From Holothuria scabra (taxonomy: Eukaryota > Echinodermata > Holothuroidea > Aspidochirotida > Holothuriidae), in contig CM074193.1 of the NCBI GenBank assembly GCA_037179385.1, forward strand, positions 5,477,547-5,541,546: a DNA stretch of 64,000 nt, in the 5' to 3' direction. A model generated the notes under the pieces. The model searched no databases and had not been told where the DNA came from. It saw only the letters and a list, made by a program, of their open reading frames with translations. The translations under genes were made by a program, and so were the position numbers. Positions 1 to 10,112 of this stretch are shown piece by piece; within the stretch, counting starts at the first letter, position 1; the number at the start of each line of letters is the position of its first letter.

Positions 1-2234
1 TTCCCTCTCCCCAGAGCAGACCCGAGGTATAATTACTCTGATTTTGAAGCAAGGGGAAAAACCCCTCAGAGATTCAAAATTACCGTCCCATTACTTTACT
101 AAACACAGATTATAAACTAGGTGCAAAGGCTATTGCTACAAGACTTAATTCGGTTATTCAGTCTCTAATTGGTCCACAGCAAACTGGTTTCCTAAAAGGA
201 AGATATATTGGAGAAAACATTAGATATATTTTAGATCTAATCAATTATACAAATGATTCTAATATTCCAGGTTTTGTTTTTCTAATCGACTTTGAAAAAG
301 CTTTTGATCAATTAGAATGGAATTTTATACAGGCTACACTCTCTTTTTTCAATTTTGGCAATAGTTTTAAAAGGTGGATTGACACCTTTTACAATAACAC
401 TGAGACATGTGTATGCAACAACGGTTATTCAACTGGATTCTTTAAGACAAACAGAGGTGTAAGGCAGGGATGTCCTTTGAGCCCGTATCTTTTCATCCTT
501 TGTGTTGAGGTACTAGCGCTCAAAGTTACACAGTCTAACTGCATTCGTGGTATTTTGGTTGATGGATCAGAAACTCGTATTCTTCAGTACGCTGGTGACA
601 CAACTTTTATTCTTGATGGTAGTAGAAATACTTTACGCAATGTGCTTTCTCTTTTGAATAATTTTGAATCCTCTTCAGGGCTAAAGATTAATTTATCGAA
701 ATCTTACCTTTTCCCCTTAGGTCCATTTGTTAAAAATAGACCTTCCTATTTAAGATATTTTGACGTAAAGGCGACATCGGGACCCGTTAATATGCTTGGT
801 ATTATATTTACACATAACGGACATGACCTTTTTCGTTTAAATTATCAGCCCAAGCTTTCTCGCCTGAAAAACAGCCTCCGTATTTGGGCTAGCCGTGATT
901 TGACCCCTATAGGTCGAAATGTAATTGTCAAATCTTTTGGTCTCTCCCAGTTGGTTTTTCTGTTTCTTGTTTTACCCAATCCACCCAAAGCTTACATTAA
1001 GGAGGTGGAAGCAACAATCTTCGATTTTATTTGGGGTGGTAACCCCGATAAAGTTAAAAGATCTGTGATGGTTAACCCAACTAGTTTGGGTGGCATAAAT
1101 GTTACAGATATAGCTAGCTTTGTAAATAGTCTAAAATGTACCTGGATCAAACGTTATCTTAGTGAATCCTGTGGACCTTGGAAATCGTTTTTTAATTTAA
1201 GTTTGAAGACAGTTGGATGTAGCTTCTTCTTTAACTGTAACTGCAAACCAGAGGATGTGGGGAAGATGGATAACGTTTTTATTAAACAGGTAGCTCAAGC
1301 TTGGTGTAATATTTCGTATTCGTACCCTGAAGATAATTATGGTTCACAAATTCTTTGGAATAATTCGAATATTCGAATTAATGGGGAGGTAGTATTTCAC
1401 AGTGATCTCTTCACCAAAAATGTCTTGTATGTTAAAAACCTTTTTGATCGAGACGGTAAACCTTTATCATTTGAGTGTTTTAAGGAGAAGTTTAATGTCG
1501 AGAACCTTCATTTTACTTTTTATTGGGGATTGATCCACAGTGTCCCAATTAGCTGGAGGGGGGACCTCAGAAACGATAACCATGACCCAACTAGCAATCA
1601 GCGTTTATTAGAAGACTTTTTAAGTGCACCTAAGTCTTCACAATATATTTATGGTAAATATGTTATGAGAATTGCTGAAACCCCTACAGCCATTAAGAAA
1701 TGGGCAGATACTTTTGACGATATAACTGAACAGGACTGGCACAATTACTACCGTACCCCATGGTGTTCGGTAACAGAAGTCAGAGTAATTTATTTTCAGT
1801 TTAGATTTATACATAGGATATTGCCGACCAATAGACTTCTTTCTTTAATGGGAAAAATTGAATCTTCATGTACGTTTTGTGGAGTGGAAGAAGAGAGAAT
1901 TGAACATTTATTTTGGGCTTGTAGTTTTACTTCTGAGTTTATTTTAGAGGTGGAAAGGTTGATCCTTTGTAATCAGTTTGTATTTTCTAAGCGTGACTTC
2001 TTCTTTAGTTATAGAAATGTAAATCACCCATACAACTATTTAGCTCTCTATATGAAACAGTTCATTTTCGATTGCAAACGTCAAAAGAAACGACCAGATG
2101 TTAATGAATTTTTTTACAAATTTAAATATGTTCTTAAAGTAGAACAGCACAGGAAAAATGTGAAGAAAGGTAATAAGAGAATTACGGCCTTAAGAGAGGC
2201 TTTTGCGTCGTGTCCTAATTTGTTTACAGAATAA
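1..2234 (+). pseudogene. LINE ORF2 reverse transcriptase, C-terminal ~740 aa, inactivated
   Basis: Encodes the RT and C-terminal region of a LINE ORF2 that would copy element RNA at a nicked target. In order: an RGIITL-type start, NYRPITLLN, motif A LIDFEKAFD (Asp at 288-290), RQGCPLSPYLF, then the catalytic box. The box reads YAGD at 588-599 instead of YADD, so the first catalytic Asp is replaced by Gly. Near the C terminus is a knuckle of CTFC...HLFWAC form. Upstream of about 56 the reading continues in another frame; a single extra G in the run 53-56 explains the shift. From there to the stop at 2234 the frame is open, so the copy is fairly young. The endonuclease and ORF1 lie outside the window. 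Confidence 0.85.
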
Positions 2235-2485
2235 ATTTTTGAACCATTGAGCCTTGTACCCTAGCATTAAATTTGTATTTTGCAATTTCGTATTTTGTTT
2301 TTGTATACTGTATTAAATTAAAGTGATTCCAATTTGTGTGATTGTAACACCACCTTAAAGAATTTTGTATATAATGTTTATGTTGTAATGTACATATAAA
2401 CTTACTGTTTGATTTGTGCCAAATAGCACTGTTATTTTTATTTAAAAAGACAGAGATCCAATAAAAGGAGTTAAAAAAAAAAAAA
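1..2485 (+). mobile_element. L1/Tx1-like non-LTR retrotransposon, 5' cut by window edge (LINE-A1)
   Basis: The 3' part of a LINE. The reverse transcriptase ORF ends at 2234. It is followed by about 240 bp of 3' UTR, an AATAAA at 2460-2465 and an A13 tail at 2473-2485. The RT type (long C-terminal region, late Cys/His knuckle) and the poly(A) tail fit the L1/Tx1 group better than the CR1-like elements elsewhere in the window. A second, decayed copy of the same family lies at 54636-56780. Confidence 0.85.
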
Positions 2486-2503
2486 TATATTTTTGAAATT
2501 AAA

Positions 2504-2701
2504 ATGAATATTTTGCACTTTGTCTTTTTTGCCCTTTTGGCCGCCCATATACCTGTATTTGCCCAGTGCTTTTTGCGTGTTGTTGCCTTCGGGCGTATTG
2601 TTGCCTTCGGGCGTGTTGTTGCCTTCGGGCCTGGTGACTTCATTTCATTTCATTTCATTTATTTGTTTTTTCACTACAATGTACAATACTGCATGATATA
2701 A
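2504..2701 (+). CDS. Doubtful small ORF, 65 aa: signal-peptide-like start plus hexapeptide repeats
   Basis: This ORF starts just after the LINE-A1 poly(A). Its first 20 residues are hydrophobic and resemble a signal peptide ending in VFA. They are followed by three near-identical VVAFGR-type hexapeptides encoded by an 18-bp tandem repeat. Phe-Gly-Arg recurring after a signal peptide superficially resembles an amidated neuropeptide precursor. However, the ORF then runs into the pentanucleotide tail of the neighbouring minus-strand LINE, and the cleavage sites would be single arginines. It is most likely a chance reading of a small tandem repeat and is listed only because of its form. Confidence 0.12.
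   Translation: MNILHFVFFALLAAHIPVFAQCFLRVVAFGRIVAFGRVVAFGPGDFISFHFIYLFFHYNVQYCMI
2577..2630. repeat. 18-bp tandem repeat, three copies
   Basis: Three consecutive 18-bp units (2577-2594, 2595-2612, 2613-2630) built on GTGTTGTTGCCTTCGGGC. Only unit 2 differs, at one base. Confidence 0.95.
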
Positions 2702-4196
2702 TAGTTACATAGTAACAATATAGAATAGACAGAGTAGTGAAAGGAAGTGAGCTACAAAACCCTTGGGGGCTTGACATTAAAGGCAGAACACTCCCTTGAA
2801 AGAAAAAGTGTAAAGTACAAAAACAAAACAACTTAAGATACTTAGTCGCAAACAAAAGAGTGCCGAATAAGGAACAAATGCTGGTAACACTAAGTGCAGA
2901 CGGCACAACAATCTAACACTTAGAACAACCACCCATAGTCCCATACCACACACCCTCTCCCACCCCACCTACATCCCCCCCCCCCCAACCACCTACTAAC
3001 ACCAAACCATACCTCAAGACCCTACATAGGAGCCAAGTCCAATACTACCTTAATGGTAAAAAATAGAAGGAAAGGATTTTTTTCTTTTTTAATACATTCC
3101 GATGAAATAATTTTGAAGGTTCCTTTTAAAACTAAAAATAGACGGCTTGCGCTTCAATGTAACTGGAATAGAATTCCACAAGGTGGCTGCACGGTAGTGT
3201 AATCCTTTCATTAAAAAAGTTGATCTACAGCTGGGGATATGCAAGTAATCGGATTGTCTAGTACCGTGTTCATGAATTGCAGAATTAGGGACGAAAAAAT
3301 CTTTTAGAGAAGGTGGCAATTGATTCCGTTGAGAGCGATAAACAAACTTGGCTATATTCAGTCTAATGAGGTCCGTGAATTTGAGTAAATTAAGAGACTT
3401 GAACAAAAAATTAGTATGATCATAGTAACCCGAAAGAGTAATATGTCTTATAGCTCTCTTTTGAAGAACAATCAATTTATTTAAATATCGATGACTAGCG
3501 TCTGACCAGATTATGCAACAATATGACAGATGTGGTATAATTAACGTTTGATACAAAGACCTTAGAACATGCTTTGGTAAAGTGTGTTTTAACTGTGATA
3601 GGACCCCTACCCCCTTTGCTACTTGGTTTGATACATGATTGATATGCTCATTCCATGAAAGCTTGGAGTCGATGTAAACCCCTAGGAACTTTACATAGTC
3701 AACTCTCTTCAAATAAGAACCATTGATTTTAATACTAAAGTTACTCATATTTCTCTTTTCATTGAAAATGATGTAATTAGTTTTATCTATATTAAGTGAC
3801 AGCTTATTAGCCGCAAACCAGTTAGTGTACACAATGAGTTCATTGGTAATAATACGTTGAAGTTTGTTTACATCATTATCGCTAAAGAAAATATTTGTGT
3901 CATCAGCAAATAGCACGACAGAAGCATTGGATGAGAGACTACCGATGTCGTTAACATAAATGATAAAAAGGAGTGGACCAAGGATGGAACCTTGTGGGAC
4001 ACCGCAGGTAATCGTTCGTATGTTAGAGCTGTAACCATTTAGAATCACAAATTGCTGTCTGTTCATTAAATAACTTTTAAACCAGGACAAAAAAATCCCT
4101 CGGATACCGCAATAATTTAGCTTATGACAGAGGATATTGTGGTCTATAGTGTCGAACGCTTTGGACAAGTCAAGGAAAATGCCGGCTGTTGTTAGT
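2637..4196 (-). mobile_element. CR1/Jockey-type LINE, 3' segment (LINE-B, split by Helentron 1)
   Basis: The 3' portion of a minus-strand LINE: the second half of the RT, the C-terminal region and a 3' UTR ending in a short ATTTC pentamer tail at 2639-2663. Its upstream edge at 4195/4196 is the left junction of the Helentron. The missing upstream half lies at 10416-10957 in the same orientation. Confidence 0.88.
3089..4195 (-). pseudogene. LINE-B reverse transcriptase, second half (interrupted by Helentron)
   Basis: Reverse transcriptase of a CR1/Jockey-superfamily LINE. Reading on the minus strand from 4195: AGIFLDLSKAFDTIDH (motif A), GVPQGSILGPLLF, then LFADDTN with both catalytic Asp present. 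Next come NKLSLNIDKT, FLGVYID and the usual C-terminal LWNSIP...FKRNL block, with a stop at 3089-3091. No stop or frameshift was seen over about 369 codons, so the LINE was intact here when the Helentron landed. The frame joins that of 10416-10957 once the Helentron is removed. Overall the LINE is 5' truncated, so it was probably already immobile. Confidence 0.88.
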
Positions 4197-4198
4197 TT

Positions 4199-4238
4199 TT
4201 AGTTGCGGTGCCTGCCTTGCAGGCAGCACCGCAACTAA
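4199..4238 (+). other. Left terminal hairpin of Helentron 1
   Basis: The outer arms TTAGTTGCGGTGC and GCACCGCAACTAA pair perfectly (13 bp). The inner arms TGCCT/AGGCA pair around a 3-nt loop with one bulged C. The equivalent hairpin of Helentron 2 is at 34151-34188. Confidence 0.9.
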
Positions 4239-4963
4239 TGCAGTTACTCTCGCGATGTCAGTTTCTGACTTTTCCGGCACTTTATTTCTATCTTCTTGTA
4301 GATGCTTTGTGGTATCGAAATACGGTTTAGTGCAATTTGTAGGGATGGTACTTCTCTGTCGTGTTTTTAAGTTTTGGTGGAAATATGACTTTCGTGAGAG
4401 TGTAAAATTGTGGTTTTTTCATGTAAAATTTGGAAACGTGTTCTATTTTTAGTAACAATCTTGCGGAAAAACCAGGTCCGTATGTACTCTGGGGAAAAGG
4501 TTGTTTGTTAATTTAACACAGCGCCATCATTTTTTTTTTTTTTTTGGTAATTCATTACAGATTGGTGTTAAGTGAATTTTGAGTATTTATATGAGGATTT
4601 CTTTGTAGGGATTTATTCTTTTCAAGTGGCATGGTCGGGGTTGCGGTGAAGCAAAAAGTTTGATAGTTTAGAGGAGCTTTGTTCACTGTTTTTGTGACTC
4701 TAAAGGGCTGCGTGAATTCCTCTCACTAACGACAATATTCACAAAGTAAGTTTCTGTTGGAGGAAAACATTGTTACTGGTATGTAAATATTATTTGTATG
4801 AGTTGGCGAGTATTAATATTTGTGTTATATCAAGGTGTCTGGTTATGGTAAATTTGTTATTTTAAAGTTTAAAATTATGTGGAGAATATTACAGTGCCTT
4901 AGAAGGGCCGTTCAGAGATTTTTAATTTAGAAAGGAAAGGTTGGCAACCAAGAAAAAGAAAGT
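4239..4963 (+). other. Helentron 1 leader, no coding recognised
   Basis: About 700 bp between the terminal hairpin and the first coding trace. It is matched in reverse orientation by about 33540-34140 of Helentron 2, which shows it belongs to the element. It contains short T-rich runs but no domain I can recognise. Confidence 0.6.
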
Positions 4964-5922
4964 ATGGGGGTGAATTTCAAGATAAAAGTTATAAAGAGGA
5001 GAAAAATGACGATATCAGAGTTGGGAACAAACCCCCCAAAAAGTTCTAGTGAATATGAAAAAAGTCAGAGGTGTGATGATGGGGAAAGAAGGGAACATGA
5101 CGATCGTGAGGTATTATTTATACGTTCCGAAAGATCTACATGTACATTTAATTTTTCGTTGTTGATTGCTGTTGGAGGGAAAAAACGTTTAGGAAGCTTG
5201 TGCTGATAGATTCAAACATGGTTTTGTGAAAACTGGGGAGTTTGATTTGCCGTCTATTGAAATAGGAAAATGTGTTTCAGTTGAGAGTAGGCCGATTCGT
5301 GTGAAAAGTACGTGGGGATGGTAATTTTTTTTCGGTGTTTGGCATTACTGGTTACAGGGGTAGAAGATAATCATTTTTATTTAAGACAAGTCATTGTAAG
5401 TTCATTGTGTAGGAATGAGTTGCCGGTACCAATAAAGACTAAGGAAGAATATGTTACTTCTACTGGAATGGATAGGGATGGTGTATGGTCTACAGAGATT
5501 GAAATATTTGCAGCTGCAAGACTTTTGGAAACTGATATATATATACTTTTATAGAACATAATGGTACATGGAAATGTGTACGTTATCCTCAAAGTGGTAT
5601 TTTAAGTAGCGTAGTTAATCGGGAAAAACGTGCCATTTATTTAGTCAATACAGGTGGAGTACATTATGATGACGTAGTGTTGGAAATAGAAGATAATGAG
5701 TCTGTACATGAGAGCAGCGTTATAGAGAATTGGTTGAAGAGTTGTGTTAATGAACATAGTGAAGAATTTTTCGGTGTTAAATGTAACATATTGAAAAGAG
5801 GAGACATTTTATTTGAAGAGGAGCGTTATCAAATGTCAGTGCAAAGTTATGTGAAGAGAGCAGATGTTTGTTTAAATGAGGGGAGTAATCATACATTAGT
5901 GAAAGGGTCTATGGGAGTGTTT
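4964..5922 (+). pseudogene. Helentron OTU-like cysteine protease region, frameshifted, catalytic Cys lost
   Basis: The region starts with a polar stretch (4964-5206) that is also readable in Helentron 2, with largely the same residues. An OTU-like fold follows: D-G-N at 5317-5325, FFRCLALLVTG, the Thr-Glu-Ile-Glu-Ile segment near 5500, RYPQSG, and G-V-H-Y-D near 5656-5670 carrying the expected catalytic His. OTU proteases cleave ubiquitin-like chains, and such domains are known in Helentron proteins. The Cys codon expected after D-G-N is reduced to one T (5326), which also shifts the frame. At least two other shifts are needed. Coding traces run to 5922, where a palindromic MITE interrupts. 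It is not functional. Confidence 0.72.
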
Positions 5923-5923
5923 G

Positions 5924-6233
5924 CCCAGCCAACATGCCCAGCTGGGCCCCAACTGGGTTTCAGCTGGGCTACTTGCTGGGCCCATTCGTGCTATTGTTTG
6001 TCAGGTGTTCCCACGTGGGGTCCAACTGGGCTAGCCTTTCCGAGCTGATGCCCAGATGAAGCCCAGCTGGGCCCAGCTTCAATAACTAAAGCCTAGCTGG
6101 GCTTCAGCTGGGAAAGTCTAGCCCAGTTGGGCCCCAAGTAGAAACACCTGACAAACACGAATGGGTCCCAGCTGGGACCCAGCAAGTAGCCCAGCTGAAA
6201 CCCAGTTGGGTCCAGCTGGGGATGTTGGCTGGG
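5924..6233. mobile_element. 310-bp palindromic MITE inside the Helentron coding region
   Basis: The whole segment is one imperfect inverted repeat. It starts CCCAGCCAACATGCCCAGC and ends with the complement, GATGTTGGCTGGG, so the arms are about 145 bp around a centre near 6078. The motif CCCAGCTGGG recurs many times. Helentron coding is readable on both sides, so it is an insertion. I see no clear target duplication and cannot assign a superfamily. Confidence 0.8.
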
Positions 6234-6379
6234 TGAAGATAGGTATAAATGTTGGGAAAATAAAGGTTTTGTGATAAAACGTAGTGTGGGTATTGCAAGT
6301 GATAGTACTAAAATGATGGTTAGAGAACAAATAATGTAAGTGTCAATTTAGAAAAGATGAGGAAAGTCCAATTAGAGAA
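6234..6379 (+). pseudogene. Helentron coding remnant after the MITE
   Basis: Directly after the MITE the reading resumes (EDRYKCWENKG, then VIKRSVGIASDSTKMMVREQ) and then hits stops. It probably joined the OTU part upstream to the DUF6570-like part downstream in one protein before decay. Confidence 0.45.
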
Positions 6380-6966
6380 TTGCAACATCGCTTTTGGAAT
6401 AAAATTATGGAAGGGCCTACATATGTTTGCTTTTATTGTGAGCAGTTATGGTATAAAGAATGTGCACTGTGGGTGAATTTAGTTAGATTTAGTGGAAATA
6501 CTAGTATTTGTAAGCAGGAAAAAGGTATAGATAAAGGATGGGTCTGTAAAACCTGTTTAAAATATATAAAAGAAGGCAGAGTTCCGTTATTAAGTCGAGA
6601 TAATAAGATGAAAATGTATGAGATACCAGAAGAATTGAAATTACATCGTCTTGAAGAAAGGTTGGTCGCTTTGCGAACACCTTTTTATGCAGTTGGGTGA
6701 GGTCCCTCGAGGAGGGCAATTTAGTATTAAGGGAAATGTTGTTAATGCCCCGTCTGATGTGGTGACAACAATTAAAACTTTACCTATAAGACTTGAAGAG
6801 AGCCAAGTAATTCCTGTCAAATTTAAGAGGAAATTAAGTTATAAAACGGCTGTTTTTTCTGAAAATGTTAGGCCTAGAAGTGTTGTTCTTGCCAGTGATC
6901 GCTGGCTGATAGGAAATGAGGATATCAAGATACACAACAATGACTTAGGAAAGGAAGACCCGTTTT
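6380..6966 (+). pseudogene. Helitron N-terminal (DUF6570-like) region, frameshifted
   Basis: Resembles the conserved segment that precedes the Rep domain in Helitron proteins. It has a CFYC pair and a VCKTC pair that could bind zinc, then KEGRVPLLSRDN, IPEELKLHRLEERLVALRTPF, and after a frameshift QLGEVPRGGQFSIKGNVVN, then LPIRLEE, KFKRKLSYK and RWLIGNEDI. A single extra T in 6682-6686 explains the shift between the two halves. The Rep and helicase domains expected downstream are absent; stops begin at 6966. It belongs with the OTU region as remains of one large polyprotein. Confidence 0.75.
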
Positions 6967-7499
6967 GAAAAGGATGAACAACTTCTGGTAAGTGGGTCTG
7001 CTGCCCCTCTTTTACTAACACCACCATTACTTGCTTACACGATGTTGAGTTCGCGCTAGAAGGGCCTGTAAAATAAAGTAGTCAGGTTCCTATTTTTGAC
7101 TCATTCAAAATGCCGTTTTGCATCGCGGAAGGATATATTGCAAAAAATGCCTGAAATACCTTCAATTTTCTTTGAATGATTACTTCAACTACTTTCCTAC
7201 CACATAGAGATCACAAATTGAACACATCTCTTCACTAACATGGTCTAATCCCCCCCCCCAAAAAAAAAGTTTGACTACGGTGTTAAATTTGTAGGGTAAC
7301 CTGCTTCGCCGGGATTCCCTTGAATTAGTGGTGTGCTACCTTTGTCTTCACTGCAATGTCAAACATATCACTCATCCGTGTTCAGAAAAACCATGGGGGT
7401 CGTCCCATGGTTGTATTGACAGAAGAACTATATTCAAAAAAGGTCACGGCAGGAGCTGCCTTCAGAAGCAGCTCCTGGTATTAGTCCCGTTCATATACG
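6967..7499 (+). other. Helentron 1 interior, two short hairpins, no gene
   Basis: No coding was recognised. There are two neighbouring perfect hairpins: ACCATGGG/CCCATGGT (7390-7397 and 7404-7411) and CAGGAGCTGC/GCAGCTCCTG (7450-7459 and 7468-7477). A C-run followed by an A-run lies near 7250. Confidence 0.6.
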
Positions 7500-7971
7500 T
7501 CACTAGTATCCCTTCCCCAATTATTTCTAAGTTCAGCATTTAATGAAACGTGAACGATATTGTCTTACACAAATCAGAGTGTCGAGCCATCCAGTAATCA
7601 ATCATAAAGATACATTGCATCATTTTTACGTCCTATAATGAAACGTGAATACCAAAATGTCGATGTTTATAATTTATAGCTATTGGCTGCGATTCGTCTG
7701 TCATCACACGATTAACCAGGCACGTTTCTTATTACATTCTATAGCAAGAACTTTTTGTCGCTTCTTTGACGATGTCCTTTTACTACGGAAGAAAATATTG
7801 TCATTGTAGTAAGTTTATGTATGGCCATGACTCGCAATTGATGAAACGATTACCTAAAATATGTGAAAGCAATAAGTAAGACAGTTCTATGAATACGAAT
7901 AAACTGTCGAGTAAAAGATTCCGTAGAAGACGAATTTCATCATTCCAACAACCCGTCTGCAATACAATTGT
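7500..7971 (+). repeat. Repeat block P, copy 1 (inside Helentron 1)
   Basis: About 470 bp that aligns in the same window orientation with 30825-31712. It contains the TTAA at 7712-7715, which is the empty counterpart of the MITE insertion in the other copy. The block stops abruptly at TGCAATA, where an inverted segment (about 7972-8350) and a 40-bp end of the 297-bp MITE begin. Confidence 0.8.
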
Positions 7972-8204
7972 AGTTTGGGGTGAAAGGTTTGGCCCTTTAA
8001 TACGGGAAGTTGCAACTTTCTGCTTACTATAAGTTGACCCTTATCAGCTTATGTTATGTGACGTAGACACTAAAATTAGACCGTGCACAGAGGGTACAAT
8101 TGTTGGTTTACGGACGAAGATTTGAACATTTCAAGACATTTCGTAACTGTAAATTTCTAGCTAAGTGGCTCGTTCGTTTCATCTCTTTGCCCTTTTCGGA
8201 AATG

Positions 8205-8350
8205 GAAAGTTCGCAAGATATTTATGAGCTAATTATTCTCTATTTTGTTATAATTATGTCAGGGAGTTGTGGTGTTATCAGGAAAACGTTTAACTTATTC
8301 ATCATAAAGTCCATTTTTCTCTTTAAAGTGATTTGTTCAACTATTGCAAC
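8205..8350 (+). pseudogene. Decayed copy of the captured exon of Helentron 2
   Basis: Aligns with the complement of 31713-31870 of Helentron 2. The shared part covers the hydrophobic segment and the tail ending in KVIC. The start codon region of the other copy is not preserved. Relative to block P it is inverted: in Helentron 2, P and this segment are contiguous, and reversing about 7972-8350 here would restore that. Confidence 0.5.
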
Positions 8351-8351
8351 T

Positions 8352-9535
8352 ATTGCCAAATACGGGCAATGGTTATGAGAATCGGGTAATCTGATTTTCG
8401 ATAATTTAATGATGTAGGGTGAGAATGTCTTCCCGTAAGTCTGCTTGAAAATTCAATTCAACACACCGTGTAACGTGACAATTCTGTCAATAAGTGTTAC
8501 TAATAGAAGAAAAATCATCTACTTCATTTCATCCAGTGGTAGTGGTACATTTTATCTGATTCTTCTGATCAAAATAGCGACTGCTATAAGATCCCCACAG
8601 GCCTTAATTTTTTCAAAAGTAAAATCATATATAGTAGGAAGTTGGGGCACACAATTTTTTCAATATATATTGAATTTAGCCAAGAGTCGCAAGACTAAAA
8701 TTCATTAGCATGTTTTCAATTCCGGTTTGTAGTTTCCCCGAAATGATGCGGATTCATCGATTTGCAGTGATACATTTTATCTGGTAATTTTCTGATCAAA
8801 TAGCGACTGCTTAGATCCCCTATAAGTCTGGAAGATGTCATTTTCGACTGTCTCATGGGTCCGATTTTTTCAAAATTTTCTGTTCGCTTCGCGCCAACCA
8901 GCGGTGAAGTTCCGCGCAGATAGTCTTCCTAGCTTCCTGCAAACAGACCCTCGAATTAGTGACTTCTAAGACCCCCTATAAGCAAAGGTTTTGACTGTCT
9001 GAAGTGGTCAGGTTTTTCAAAATTTCCTGCACGTTTCGTCCCAACTTATGGTGGTGCTCCACTTACACCGCTTCATAGCAGAATTTAAGTTTCAAGTGAT
9101 CATTTTTTACAAAAAGAAACTCAAAATAGCGAATGCTTAGATCCCCATATAAGCCCGGGAAATGCCATTTTCAACTGTCTGAGCAGTCGGATATTTGAAA
9201 ATGTTTTGTACGCTTCGCGCCAACTAATGGTGGCGCTCCGCTTAGTCTTTCTGGCTGAATTTTAGTTTGGAACGAACGTACGTTTATCTGCAATTGAAAC
9301 TGCTTGGATCCCCTTTTCAAGCCTGGGAAATGTCATTTTTGACTGTCTGACGGGGAAGAATTTTCAAATTTTTTGGACGCACCCCGTCATCCAGTGGTGG
9401 CGCTTCGCTTGGCTGTCCTACAGGCAGAATTACACATCTCGGGCAAAAATCTTGTGCCCCAAAAGTGAAATGCTCCCCTACGCCCCTGGAAATACTTCAC
9501 TCAGGCGTGCACTGGAACAGCTGCTTGCAACATTC
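8352..9535 (+). repeat. Array of the ~180-bp dispersed repeat, copy 1
   Basis: Aligns along its length with 23005-24085. It is internally tandem with a period of about 170-180 bp. Typical unit: gactgcttagatccc, then aaatgccattttcgactgtctgagg, a Cys-like core GCTTCGCGCCAACT, then ATGGTGGCGCTCCGC and TTAGATAGTC. The core can fold as GCGCCA...TGGCGC. No coding function is apparent. Unit starts lie near 8806, 8957, 9130 and 9301. Confidence 0.85.
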
Positions 9536-9639
9536 AGCAGGATTCCGTATTTGCGATCCTAGGATACATAGTTCAGTGGAGTAATGAACTGAGCTAATCA
9601 GTATCTCAAAAGGGTGTTAATCTTAGAAAAATGAAAATT

Positions 9640-9765
9640 TTCTCACCAGAATTAGAGACAAATTAATCTGGCAAATGCCATTTCTAGCCATCTGGGAGGT
9701 TTAAAAATCCAAAATTTTCTTTGTACCCTCCGCGCCAACTGGTGGCGGCGCTACGCTTAGATAGT
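9640..9765 (+). repeat. Single unit of the ~180-bp repeat
   Basis: One further diverged unit with the core CGCGCCAACTGGTGGCGGCG and the trailing GCTTAGATAGT. It is followed by a proline-codon-rich C-rich stretch (9770-9900) in which I recognise nothing. Confidence 0.7.
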
Positions 9766-9983
9766 AAAGTCCAGCCACCCCCTACAAAAGTACCCAGCCC
9801 TCCATGGACCCCTACCAGGGTTTTGTCCCCTGAACCCCACCAGGGGCCCTTAAAGCGGCTCCCTGGACCCCAGGCTGATTGGGCCAACAGTCTAAACCCT
9901 GTACAAACATGGGCCGATTTTCCTAAATTTTTAGCCAAATCGTTCGTTCATCTCTTTGCCTCGAATTAACCATTGATTTAATT

Positions 9984-10112
9984 AACTATGCACCGATCTT
10001 AACAATGGTCAAACCATTGACCTCCAACTTTGGTCAAAATTTACTCATTTATGGTCAAATTTAACCATTAATTGGACACTTTTTGACCATACGTTTGAGT
10101 CGGTGCATAGTT
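9984..10112. mobile_element. 129-bp element with 13-bp terminal inverted repeats
   Basis: AACTATGCACCGA (9984-9996) is repeated inverted as TCGGTGCATAGTT (10100-10112). Copies of ATGGTCAAA in both orientations fill the inside. It is small, internal to Helentron 1 and has no clear target duplication. Confidence 0.65.

Noticed and set aside
2224..2643. 139-codon minus-strand ORF with PKATTR repeats
   Set aside because: Complement of the LINE-A1 3' UTR and the 18-bp tandem repeat; a shadow reading.
4964..6966. Autonomous Helentron with active Rep/helicase
   Set aside because: No HUH Rep motif or helicase Walker motifs readable on either strand within 4197-10415, and the existing coding parts are frameshifted.
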